Source of the DNA: Planctomycetota bacterium
GTDB lineage: Bacteria > Planctomycetota > Planctomycetia > Gemmatales > Gemmataceae
Length of the DNA: 50,850 bases
Direction of reading: 5' to 3'
NCBI GenBank assembly: GCA_021413735.1
Contig: JAIOPV010000187.1
Coordinates: forward strand, 35,582-86,431
Below, in pieces: positions 1 to 8,160 of this stretch (the stretch's first letter is position 1; the number at the start of each line of letters is the position of its first letter). The notes below the pieces were generated by a model. It was given only the letters and a program-made list of their open reading frames with translations, searched no databases and was not told where the DNA came from. The translations under genes and the position numbers were made by a program.

Positions 1-20
1 CCGGGTCGCGGCTAAACGAA

Positions 21-503
21 TTAGTACCGCAGCCCGTTCTTCCGCACATGCACGATCGGTCCGCCGTGATGCTGCAACGCACCGCTCACCACGCGACCAA
101 TCACCAACACATGATCGCCTGCCTCGATCCGATTCACGACGCGACATTCCAGATACGCGTGTGCCGTCAGCAGCACCGGCGGCTCTTTGCCATCACGACG
201 CACTTCTAACCCCTCGAACGCAGGCTCCCCTGGCTCGAAGCCCTTGCCGAAGTGCGCGATCAACGCCTTTCCGCCTTCCGGGATCACGTTCACCACGAAC
301 GCCGCACCATCCGTCAGCCAGTCGAGAACGTATCGCCCCGAACGCACCGCAACCGACACCTGCGGCGGATCAAACGAACACTGCTGCACCCAGCTTGCCA
401 GCATTCCCGTTTCCTGGCCGCCGTGTCTCGCCGTCAGTACGAATAAGCCACTTGGAATTCGCCCCAATGCTTCGACAAATGAACCCGCCACCGCTTCGCC
501 CAT
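21..503 (-). CDS. flavin reductase domain protein (FMN-binding split barrel)
   Basis: A 160-residue protein of the flavin reductase-like family, which binds FMN or FAD in a split-barrel fold and passes reducing power to a partner oxygenase or rubredoxin-type acceptor. The sequence has the family pattern: an N-terminal 'GRIPSGLFVLTA' strand, a 'GMLASWVQQCSFDPPQVSVAV' flavin-binding stretch, then 'FVVNVI' and a C-terminal 'ECRVVNRIEAGDHVLVIGRV' segment. The frame is open upstream as far as 815, but I start at 503 because AAGGAG lies six bases ahead of that ATG; an ATG at 524 is the alternative. It is divergent from the efflux cassette at 703. The physiological partner cannot be read from the context. 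Confidence 0.85.
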   Translation of the reverse strand: MGEAVAGSFVEALGRIPSGLFVLTARHGGQETGMLASWVQQCSFDPPQVSVAVRSGRYVLDWLTDGAAFVVNVIPEGGKALIAHFGKGFEPGEPAFEGLEVRRDGKEPPVLLTAHAYLECRVVNRIEAGDHVLVIGRVVSGALQHHGGPIVHVRKNGLRY

Positions 504-655
504 GTTGTGCTCCTTATCCAACATGCTAATGCTGAAGCCCCGTAGCCGCCACCACGACCTCGCCGCGCAAGCCCATCCGCTTTTAATCTCACGCTGGTAA
601 TCTGGGTTGCCGATACCGAATGTACCGGATTGTCCGAAGTTCCGGGATTTGGCAT

Positions 656-687
656 GGATGAGAACTCGACAGGTCGCGTTCTCATCC
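656..687. promoter_or_regulatory. 32-bp near-perfect palindrome, copy 1, upstream of the efflux cassette
   Basis: The arms GGATGAGAAC and GTTCTCATCC enclose T, CGAC, AG, GTCG, C, so the whole 32 bp is a palindrome except for one mismatched pair and the central AG. It ends 15 bases before the ATG at 703. An identical copy lies at 10793-10824 before another exported-protein gene. It could be an operator, a leader hairpin, or one copy of a dispersed repeat. Only the identity and position are seen directly. Confidence 0.6.
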
Positions 688-702
688 AATTGCGGGGTGG
701 CT

Positions 703-3537
703 ATGTCCAGATCAACGCGACTCATCATCCCTGTGCTTCTGCTGCTGCTCGTTGGGCCGGGGTGCTCGCGCAAGTTCTTCCGCAAGAACGCCGACGCCGA
801 CGTTGCCGCGATCATCTCGCAGAAGAACCAGTTCCCCGATTGGGCCGTGAAGAACTGGTTCGTCTATCCGCACCCGGATGCCCGCTTCGCCGACCCATAC
901 AACCCCGACCGACCGCCGTATCCACCCGACGATTACGCCGCTCGCTTGCTGTCGCCGAACCCACAGCACCCCACGAAACGCACCGGCACCGGTCGCTACG
1001 ACGGCGAAGGCTACATGCGAATCTTGTCGGAATGGGATGCCGAGAATCGCGCTCTTGCGGATGCGGGCGTCGGAGCTGTTCCGGATGCTGACCTCCTCCG
1101 TGCGTCAGGCATCGTGACCGCTTCCGCACAGATTCCCGCGTTGCCGACGGTTCCCGATGCTCCCGTGACGCCACAGGGGAAGGACGGGCTGCCGAACACG
1201 ATTCCGCAAGCACCCGGCACCGACCCGAAGCAGCCCGGAGGCTTCCCCACCGTTCAGTCGCTCATCGCGCTCGGCGACAGTCCCGACGCATTCCTTCGCG
1301 CTTTGCAAACCAATCAGCAAGGCTACCGCATTCAGATGGAACAGGCGGTTCAACTCGGATTAATCAATAGCCGCGAGTTCCAGGACCGTCGCGAAGACCT
1401 CTATCTCACGGCGCTGCCGGTCACACTGCAGCGGTTCAACTTCGCGGCGCAAGCGTTCTTCACCGAACAGGTCGTCCGCAACTTCACGGGCAGCAACCTC
1501 AGTGGGGCGGGGCGACTGTGGAGTCTGAACACGACCACTGGCCTGAGCAAAAACTTCGCGACCGGCGGCCAACTCCTCGTTCAGCTTGCGAATCAGGTCG
1601 TGCTCGATCTCGGCTCGGGTCGGCCAAACATCGCCCTCTCGAACTTGACGCTGAGCGCCGTGCAGCCGTTCCTCCGCGGTGGTGGTTTCGCCGTGAATCT
1701 CGAACCGCTCACGCAGTCCGAACGCGATCTGCTGTACGGTATGCGATCCTACGCCCGCTTCCGCAAACTCTTCTACGTCGCCACGGCGGCAGGACCGGCT
1801 GGCGGTCTCGGGCTCACGAACAACCCGTATGGCTTGCAGGGGTTGGCACCGAACCTCGGGCGTGGCATCGGCGGCAACCTGACCGCTCCCGTGATTGGGT
1901 ATCTTCCGCTGCTGCAGCAATCCGCTGTGATCGCGAACCAGCGGAAGAACGTGCTGTTCCTCAACCAGCTTTTGAAGCTGTACGAGGCGTTCCGCGAGGG
2001 TGGTCAGCAGTCCGATTTGCAAGTCGGACAGGTCGAGGTGCAACTATTGACGAGCCGGGGGCAGTTACTTGGGTCGCCCAATCCGGGTGGCGGGGGCGGC
2101 GGCTCCGGCATCCGCGGTTTCCTCGATTCGCTCGATAACTTCAAACTGCAACTCGGGTTGCCGGTCACGATCGGGCTTGATCTCGACGACAAGCCGCTGA
2201 AGCCGATTCGCGATCAGCTCGCCCGGTTTGAGGGCATTTACACCGATCTCGCCAAACTCGAAGCGTTGGGTCTGCAATACAATCTGGCTGATCCGATTGC
2301 GCAGTTCCGGCCTCGCTGGCGACGGCTGCTCACCGAAACCGATCTCGTTCGCGGGACTACTTTTGCCAAAAGTATCGGCGCAAGGTGGGATGCCTGGGCG
2401 AGTTTAACTGATGACGCCCTGATGGCCCGAGTGGCTGACCTCACGAGCCAACGAACGAAGTTGCTCGACGACCGTGCCAAGCGTCAGTTGGAAGGAAAGC
2501 CAGAACCACTCTCCGAAATTCAGCGACTGGCGGCCCTGGAAGCGGAACGCGATCTGGGGAGCTTTGAACGAGCTGTGCGAGTCTATGAAACTCGCCCCTG
2601 GCTGAAACTGGGTGGCCCCAGTCAGGCTGCGGCATTCCGCGTTGTCTTCGACAACTTCGACAAGGTTGCGTTCGGTGCTCGCAATGAACGGCTGAACGAG
2701 ACGCGAGCGAAATGGCCAGATTTGCCGCCTTTGCCGGTAAACGGGGTTGATCTGCTCGCAACCGATCTCGATGAGGCTTACACGGCCGGTGTGCAGGCTG
2801 CCCTGTCGTCCCGATTGGACCTGATGAACGCACGCGGGCAGGTGGTGGATGCGTATCGGAAGATCGCTGTGCAGGCGAATTCCTTGCAAGGGGTGTTCAA
2901 TGTCGAGTATGATCTGAATGCAGCCACGCCCGCGACGGAGAGCCAGCCGTTTAACTTCTCGCCCAGCCGTACCCGCCACACTTTGACTTTTACCGGCGAG
3001 TTGCCGTTGGTTCGTCGCGCTGAGCGCAACAACTACCGTGCGGCTCTCATCAGTTACCAACGTCAACGACGTACACTGATGGCGTTTGAGGACAACATCG
3101 CCAACGATGTCCGAAACGATATCCGAGAATTGCGAACCCAAGCGCAGCTTTACAAGATCCAACAACGAGTGGTGGATCTGGGTTATTCGCAGGTGGATAA
3201 CGCCAAGGAGTTGTTGGTGGCACCACCGCCACCGCCTCCGGTGGGTGGTGCAAGTAGCTCGAACGATGCCGCCGCTGCCGCCGCCCTGACTCAACAGTTG
3301 CTCCAGGCCCAGAGTAACCTTTTGAGCGCCCAGAACGCACTGTATACGTTGTGGGTGAATTACATGACCGCCCGTATGAACCTGTATCTCGACCTTGAGT
3401 TAATGCAACTCGACGATCGCGGGGTATGGACTGATGAGCAAATTACCGGATCAGACATTCGACAACCCGGACCTGAACTCCGACCCGCAGAGCGGCTCCC
3501 CGCTCCCCAGCCCGTTGGTCCCGCCGACCGCAAATAA
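703..3537 (+). CDS. TolC-like outer-membrane efflux lipoprotein, oversized
   Basis: A 944-residue exported protein, probably the outer-membrane channel of the efflux cassette that follows. It starts with a lipoprotein signal (MSRSTRLIIPVLLLLLVGPGC, lipobox GPGC), so the mature protein should be lipid-anchored at Cys21. The C-terminal third, roughly residues 690-920, shows the long helical pattern of outer-membrane efflux proteins: 'ALSSRLDLMNARGQVVDAYR', then 'GELPLVRRAERNNYRAALIS' and a Gln/Asn-rich heptad region. TolC-family proteins are usually 420-500 residues, so this one carries about 400 extra residues N-terminally. The start at 703 is chosen for the signal peptide and a GGGGTGG ribosome site; the frame is open further up through the palindrome at 656. 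Its last 104 bases overlap the next gene. Confidence 0.75.
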   Translation: MSRSTRLIIPVLLLLLVGPGCSRKFFRKNADADVAAIISQKNQFPDWAVKNWFVYPHPDARFADPYNPDRPPYPPDDYAARLLSPNPQHPTKRTGTGRYDGEGYMRILSEWDAENRALADAGVGAVPDADLLRASGIVTASAQIPALPTVPDAPVTPQGKDGLPNTIPQAPGTDPKQPGGFPTVQSLIALGDSPDAFLRALQTNQQGYRIQMEQAVQLGLINSREFQDRREDLYLTALPVTLQRFNFAAQAFFTEQVVRNFTGSNLSGAGRLWSLNTTTGLSKNFATGGQLLVQLANQVVLDLGSGRPNIALSNLTLSAVQPFLRGGGFAVNLEPLTQSERDLLYGMRSYARFRKLFYVATAAGPAGGLGLTNNPYGLQGLAPNLGRGIGGNLTAPVIGYLPLLQQSAVIANQRKNVLFLNQLLKLYEAFREGGQQSDLQVGQVEVQLLTSRGQLLGSPNPGGGGGGSGIRGFLDSLDNFKLQLGLPVTIGLDLDDKPLKPIRDQLARFEGIYTDLAKLEALGLQYNLADPIAQFRPRWRRLLTETDLVRGTTFAKSIGARWDAWASLTDDALMARVADLTSQRTKLLDDRAKRQLEGKPEPLSEIQRLAALEAERDLGSFERAVRVYETRPWLKLGGPSQAAAFRVVFDNFDKVAFGARNERLNETRAKWPDLPPLPVNGVDLLATDLDEAYTAGVQAALSSRLDLMNARGQVVDAYRKIAVQANSLQGVFNVEYDLNAATPATESQPFNFSPSRTRHTLTFTGELPLVRRAERNNYRAALISYQRQRRTLMAFEDNIANDVRNDIRELRTQAQLYKIQQRVVDLGYSQVDNAKELLVAPPPPPPVGGASSSNDAAAAAALTQQLLQAQSNLLSAQNALYTLWVNYMTARMNLYLDLELMQLDDRGVWTDEQITGSDIRQPGPELRPAERLPAPQPVGPADRK

Positions 3538-5611
3538 GGCGAGCGGGCCACGTTCGATGCCCGTCAAGACTGCGAGGCGGGCTGGCCGAAAATGGCTTTT
3601 GGTTGGCGTCCTCACGGTGTCCGCTTTCATTGCGGGCGACGTGGGGGCGTACTTCTTCCTCGGAAAGAGTCTCGCCACGGGGCTGATCCTGGGACCGCGA
3701 ACCCAGCAGCGGGCCGACGTCATCACGCACGTCGTGAAGAAAGAAACGCTTAACGTCACCGTCACTGAAAAGGGGACGCTGGAGAGCGCCGACAGCCGCG
3801 AGATCGTGTGTAAGGTTCGCGCAGGCAGCAAAGGCTTCGCGACCACCATCAAGGAAGTGATCGACGACGGTACTCGTGTGAAGCCGGGCCAGCTTCTGAT
3901 GGTTCTCGACGACTCGGCGCTACGAGACCAAGAAGAACAGCAAAGCATCCTCTTCCTGACAGCCACGGCCAACAAAGTCGCTGCCGAGAAGAATTACGAG
4001 ATTCAAGTCAAGGAAAATGAGAGCGCCATTGCGCTCGCTCGAACCGTTTACACGCTCTCCGAAATCGAACTCGACAAGCTCACGGGCATTGCACCAGACC
4101 CGTCGCTGCTGGCGCTTTCGGCGGTCGCGGGCATCCCGACTTCGCTGACCGAAGGCGGCTCATACCGCCTGGAACTCGACGACCTTTCCGGCCAGATTTC
4201 GATGGCCCAATCGGCGGTCGAACAGAACCGCGAACGGTCGGCGTGGGCCGAGCGAATGGTGAAGCTCAGCTACATGAGCGCCGCTCAGGCACAGTCGGAG
4301 AAGTCGCGACTCGATAGCTCGGTGGAAGACCTTCGCAGCAAGATGTTCAAGAAATCGTTGCTGATTTCGCACGATCGCAAGCAACGAGTGACCGACCTCA
4401 CCAGCAAGCGCGACAACGCCCGTCGCGATCTCGACAAGGCACGCCTCAAGGCCGAGGCGATGGAGATTCAGTTCCGCATCGACATGCAGACCAAGATGTC
4501 GGTCTACAACCAGCAGAAGGAGAATCTGGAAGACATCCAGAAGCAACGTCGCGAGTGCAAGATCACCGCACCGGACGACATCGAGGAAGGCTCGATGGTA
4601 GTGTACTTCAAGCCGGAGTCGAACCGCTTCGGGAGCAATTCCTCGCAGGGAATGATCGAGCAAGGGGCGCAGGTGAGGGAAGGACAGAAGATGCTGCGAA
4701 TCCCGAACCTCTCCCGGATGCAGGTGAACACGAAGGTTCACGAGGCGATGGTCGCTCGTATTCATGGGGACGTTCGCGTTCCGACCCGGATTGTCGAGTT
4801 CGCTCAGGCGGGGTTGCTCTTCAACAGCGATCTGTTCGGCCGCATGGTGGTTGGCCATCCCGAGATGACCGAGAAGATTCGCGACAAACTCAAGGAACAG
4901 GCCAAACTGCACGAACCCGACCGTCATCGCGACATCGAGTACGAGAGGGTTTCCGATGGGCAGCGAGCCATGATTCGGCTCGACTCGATTCCGACCAAGC
5001 AGTTCGTCGGGCACGTCAAGTCAGTTGCCGCGGTCGCGAGCCAGGCCGATATGTTCATGTCGGATGTCAAGCTGTACCAGACGTATGTTCGCATCGACGG
5101 CGAGCTTGGTGCCGATGGCAAGGTGATTCCGCTACGGCAAGTCATTGCTCGCGAGGGTGAGTTGCTGAAGCCGGACATGACGGCCGAGGTCATCATCAGC
5201 GTGGACGCGGCGAAGCAACCAGTTCTCACGGCACCGATTCAGGCGGTCATTGGCGGTGCGGAGATGGGGGCGACTCGCGAGGTGTTCGTGAAGACCGCGG
5301 CGGGGGGCTACGAGCGTCGGGCTGTCACTCTCGGACTCTACAACGAGCGGATGGTTGAGGTTCGTTCGGGTCTCATCGAGGGCGACGAGATCGTGCTGAA
5401 TCCGAAGGTGCTGATGACCGACTCGAAGACCAAGACTCGCGATGGCGGCGAGCAAAAGGGTGGCGGGAGCGACAAGGGCGGCATGGATGGCAAGGACGGC
5501 GACGGTTCGACCAAGAAGGGCAAGAAGGGTGGCGGTGGCGGCCCTCCGGGTGGGATGCCGCCGGGCGGACCGGGTGGTCCGGGTGGTGCTCCGAAGGGCG
5601 GAACGACCTGA
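3434..5611 (+). CDS. HlyD/MacA-type periplasmic adaptor of the efflux cassette
   Basis: A 725-residue membrane-fusion protein, longer than typical MacA (about 370). It has a Pro/Ser-rich N-terminal tail, one membrane segment at about residues 51-76, then the adaptor pattern: a strand 'VTEKGTLESADSREIVCKV', a half-lipoyl-like 'VKPGQLLMVLDDSALRDQ', a very long alpha-helical hairpin (about 160-380) and a beta-barrel region. The last 55 residues are Gly/Lys/Pro-rich low complexity. In the cell it would bridge the inner-membrane ABC permease and the outer-membrane factor. The start at 3434 overlaps the upstream gene by 104 bases in another frame. An ATG at 3557, preceded by AAGGCGAG, would remove the overlap and keep the membrane segment, so the true start is undecided. 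Confidence 0.8.
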   Translation: MSKLPDQTFDNPDLNSDPQSGSPLPSPLVPPTANKASGPRSMPVKTARRAGRKWLLVGVLTVSAFIAGDVGAYFFLGKSLATGLILGPRTQQRADVITHVVKKETLNVTVTEKGTLESADSREIVCKVRAGSKGFATTIKEVIDDGTRVKPGQLLMVLDDSALRDQEEQQSILFLTATANKVAAEKNYEIQVKENESAIALARTVYTLSEIELDKLTGIAPDPSLLALSAVAGIPTSLTEGGSYRLELDDLSGQISMAQSAVEQNRERSAWAERMVKLSYMSAAQAQSEKSRLDSSVEDLRSKMFKKSLLISHDRKQRVTDLTSKRDNARRDLDKARLKAEAMEIQFRIDMQTKMSVYNQQKENLEDIQKQRRECKITAPDDIEEGSMVVYFKPESNRFGSNSSQGMIEQGAQVREGQKMLRIPNLSRMQVNTKVHEAMVARIHGDVRVPTRIVEFAQAGLLFNSDLFGRMVVGHPEMTEKIRDKLKEQAKLHEPDRHRDIEYERVSDGQRAMIRLDSIPTKQFVGHVKSVAAVASQADMFMSDVKLYQTYVRIDGELGADGKVIPLRQVIAREGELLKPDMTAEVIISVDAAKQPVLTAPIQAVIGGAEMGATREVFVKTAAGGYERRAVTLGLYNERMVEVRSGLIEGDEIVLNPKVLMTDSKTKTRDGGEQKGGGSDKGGMDGKDGDGSTKKGKKGGGGGPPGGMPPGGPGGPGGAPKGGTT

Positions 5612-5627
5612 GAGCGGGGTTTGTGGT

Positions 5628-5679
5628 TTCGCCGCTTGCGGCGTGGCGCTAATCGGAGCGCTACGCCGCAAGCGGCGAA
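5628..5679. repeat. GCCGCTTGCGGC palindrome, copy 1
   Basis: TTCGCCGCTTGCGGCG at the left is answered by CGCCGCAAGCGGCGAA at the right, giving a stem of more than 20 bp with a short loop. It lies between the adaptor and ATPase genes of one apparent operon, so if it terminates transcription it would do so only partly. Other copies are at 9564, 11722, 35174, 41744 and 43820, with fragments elsewhere. Confidence 0.85.
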
Positions 5680-5714
5680 GACAAGTCGGAACTCATTCCA
5701 AACTGAATTCACTC

Positions 5715-6419
5715 ATGGCTGCCATCGTTCGCGTCGTCGATCTGTTCAAGAACTACTACATGGGGACGCAGACGGTTCACGTCCTGAAGGGGTTGAATCT
5801 GACGTTCGAAGAGGGGGATTTCGTCGCGCTCATGGGGCCGTCGGGGTCCGGGAAATCCACCTTGCTGAACGTCCTCGGCTGCCTCGACCGACCAACTTCC
5901 GGCGCGTATTTTCTGGGCGAAGTCAACGTCGCGAAGATGGACGACGACCAGCTCTCCGAAGTCCGCAGCACGTATCTTGGCTTCATATTCCAATCTTATA
6001 ACTTGCTTCCGCAGTACACGGTCGTCGAGAATATCGAGTTGCCGTTGCTGTATCAGGGAATCAAACTCGACGACGCGACGAAGGAACGCTGCATCAAGCT
6101 GGCCGAGATGGTGGGGCTTGCGGACCGACTCGACCACCGTCCACTGCAACTCTCCGGCGGTCAGCAGCAGCGTGTCGCGATTGCTCGAAGTTTGGTGAAC
6201 GATCCGCACTTGATTCTCGGCGACGAACCCACCGGCAACCTCGACACGAAAACGAGCGTCGAGATCATGCAGATGCTTCGGACGCTGAACAGAGGCGGCA
6301 AGACGATTATCATGGTGACCCACGAGAACGATATTGCGGCGTGGGCTCGTCGAGTGGTGAGGCTTCGCGATGGCCGGGTGGAGTCTGACGTTCGGAATGA
6401 CAATCGCGCAACGGGATAG
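5715..6419 (+). CDS. ABC transporter ATP-binding protein, MacB/LolD type
   Basis: A 234-residue ABC ATPase. It has a complete set of nucleotide-binding motifs: Walker A GPSGSGKST (residues 41-49), Q-loop Gln93, signature LSGGQ (146-150), Walker B LILGDE (166-171) with catalytic Glu, D-loop and switch His203. The 'QSYNLLPQYTVVENIELPL' stretch is characteristic of the MacB/LolD/FtsE branch, which powers mechanotransmission rather than classical transmembrane import. It stands between the adaptor and the MacB-type permease, so the three proteins plus the TolC-like lipoprotein probably form one export system; the substrate is unknown. The frame is open to 5442, but the region before 5715 is repeat sequence. 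No clear ribosome site precedes the ATG. Confidence 0.93.
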   Translation: MAAIVRVVDLFKNYYMGTQTVHVLKGLNLTFEEGDFVALMGPSGSGKSTLLNVLGCLDRPTSGAYFLGEVNVAKMDDDQLSEVRSTYLGFIFQSYNLLPQYTVVENIELPLLYQGIKLDDATKERCIKLAEMVGLADRLDHRPLQLSGGQQQRVAIARSLVNDPHLILGDEPTGNLDTKTSVEIMQMLRTLNRGGKTIIMVTHENDIAAWARRVVRLRDGRVESDVRNDNRATG

Positions 6420-6458
6420 AACCGCGAGAGAACACGTTCAAAGTCGAGGTGCCCTGAA

Positions 6459-7880
6459 ATGTCGGAACTACCGCTCTCTCCGCGGTTGGTTGGGCTGGCA
6501 GTCATTGGGCTGTTCGTCGTTTTGGCTGTGATTGCGGGGGTGTCCGGAATGTTCAGTCGTCTTGTGTTGGGCGTGTCTGGCGCGAAACTCCAGCGCAGCG
6601 TCGATCTGGCGATCAAGAGTCTTTGGCTGCACAAACTGCGGTCGTTCCTGTCGGTGCTCGGCATCATCATCGGGACCAGCTCCGTGATTGCGTTGATGGC
6701 GTTCGGCGAGGGGTCCATGCAGGACGCGCTCGACGACATCAAACGGCAAGGCGCGACGAACATCATGGTTCGCAGCGTGAAGCCGTCGGACGATTCCGCG
6801 ACCGCTCAGAAGTCGTGGGTCACTTCCTACGGACTCGTGAAACGAGACCTCGACCGCATCGAAACAATTGGAGATTCGATCGTTCGCATCGTGCCCTTGC
6901 GTGTGTTCCCAACCGAGGCGCGATACCTCGAACGGCTCGTCAACGCTCGCGTCATTGGAACGACCCCCGAATATGCCGACGTCCACAAGTTCGAGCTCAC
7001 CAGTGGGCGATTTCTGACCGCCACCGACGACCAGGACCGAAAGAACGTGTGCGTCCTCGGTTCGGAGGTTGCCGACAAGCTGTTTCCCTTCGAGGATCCC
7101 GTGGGTCGCTCGGTTCTGATGCGAACGTTCGACTTCACCGTGATCGGCGTGATTCGCGAGCGAATGCCGACCGGCGGCAGTGGCGGCAGTCAGGCGGCCG
7201 AGGAATTCAACCGCGACATCTACATGCCGTTGCATACGACGGTTGCTCGCTTCGGCGACGTGATCTCGGTTCGCACTTCAGGGTCGCGCGTCAACGAGAA
7301 GGTGCAGTACAACCAGGTGACGATCACCGTTTCGGACATCGACAAGGTTCGTCCGGTGGGTGATTCGATCAAGGCGATTCTGGAGCAGGAACACGGTCCC
7401 AAGAAGGATTGGGTCGTGACCATTCCGCTCGACAAGCTGGAGGAAGCGGAGCGAGCGAAGAACCGGTTCATGACGCTGATGTTCATGATCGCGGCGATCT
7501 CTTTGCTCGTCGGTGGCATCGGCATTATGAACATCATGCTTGCGACGGTCACGGAACGGACGAGAGAAATCGGCATCCGTCGTGCGCTCGGTGCGAAGCA
7601 GAAGGACATTATCTTGCAGTTTCTCGTTGAGGCGGTTGTGCAGACGAGCGTTGGTGGTTTGTGCGGCGTGGTGTTCGGATTGAGTGCGATCTTTGCGATT
7701 CCGGTGATTTGGAGCTGGTTACCGAGTTGGGTTGCGAGTGGTCCGTTGCCGGCGAAGATCCACGTGCCGAGCATCTTCATTTCGTTCTTCTTCGCGGTAC
7801 TGATCGGCGTGGCGTTTGGCCTCTATCCGGCTTGGCGTGCGTCCCGTCTCGATCCGATTGAAGCATTGCGACACGACTGA
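6459..7880 (+). CDS. MacB-type ABC permease (MacB_PCD and FtsX domains)
   Basis: A 473-residue inner-membrane protein. After an extra N-terminal hydrophobic segment (about 8-30) comes the MacB pattern: a first core helix around 'LRSFLSVLGIIIGTSSVIALM', a large periplasmic domain (about 80-335) and three C-terminal helices of the FtsX domain, including 'LLVGGIGIMNIMLATVTERT', 'REIGIRRALGA' and 'GLYPAWRASRLDPIEALRHD', all typical of the family. The ATPase is a separate gene 40 bases upstream, so this is the split form of MacB. Most family members lack the extra first helix. It likely dimerises and drives the adaptor/outer-membrane duct encoded upstream. Confidence 0.92.
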   Translation: MSELPLSPRLVGLAVIGLFVVLAVIAGVSGMFSRLVLGVSGAKLQRSVDLAIKSLWLHKLRSFLSVLGIIIGTSSVIALMAFGEGSMQDALDDIKRQGATNIMVRSVKPSDDSATAQKSWVTSYGLVKRDLDRIETIGDSIVRIVPLRVFPTEARYLERLVNARVIGTTPEYADVHKFELTSGRFLTATDDQDRKNVCVLGSEVADKLFPFEDPVGRSVLMRTFDFTVIGVIRERMPTGGSGGSQAAEEFNRDIYMPLHTTVARFGDVISVRTSGSRVNEKVQYNQVTITVSDIDKVRPVGDSIKAILEQEHGPKKDWVVTIPLDKLEEAERAKNRFMTLMFMIAAISLLVGGIGIMNIMLATVTERTREIGIRRALGAKQKDIILQFLVEAVVQTSVGGLCGVVFGLSAIFAIPVIWSWLPSWVASGPLPAKIHVPSIFISFFFAVLIGVAFGLYPAWRASRLDPIEALRHD

Positions 7881-7892
7881 CAGCAGGACAGC

Positions 7893-7949
7893 AGGAGTCC
7901 GGATTCAGGAAAAACCGTCTTTCTCTGAATGCTGAATCCCGACTCCTGT
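7893..7949. repeat. inverted repeat after the efflux cassette
   Basis: CAGGAGTCCGGATTCAG and CTGAATCCCGACTCCTG form a 17-bp stem with one mismatch and a 23-base loop, starting 12 bases after the permease stop. Its position fits a terminator, although no T-run follows. Confidence 0.6.
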
Positions 7950-8085
7950 ATCCAGCTTGGCGCAAGTTCCCCCAATCCCGCAGTTATTCCAGTGGATGGG
8001 GGTGTTCCCTGTCCAGTTCCGCTGGCGAGGCACCCGGTGCAGGGGAAACCCGGCCGGGTGTCTCCCATTCCCGACACCGTGACGT

Positions 8086-8114
8086 TTGACCCTTCCCCTG
8101 CGTTCGAGTATCTT
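8086..8114 (+). promoter_or_regulatory. sigma70-type promoter of the DUF1501 gene
   Basis: TTGACC and TATCTT are separated by exactly 17 bases, giving a predicted transcript start near 8121 and a leader of about 40 bases before the ATG at 8161. The same -35/-10 combination recurs at 49356-49384. Confidence 0.55.
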
Positions 8115-8160
8115 TAACAGCACCTGCCTGTACTCCCGCCACCGCGGAGCCTGTCACGAA

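Noticed and set aside
607..702. N-terminal extension of the TolC-like protein
   Set aside because: It would be translated from the 32-bp palindrome and would bury the lipoprotein signal. The ATG at 703 gives a clean signal peptide.
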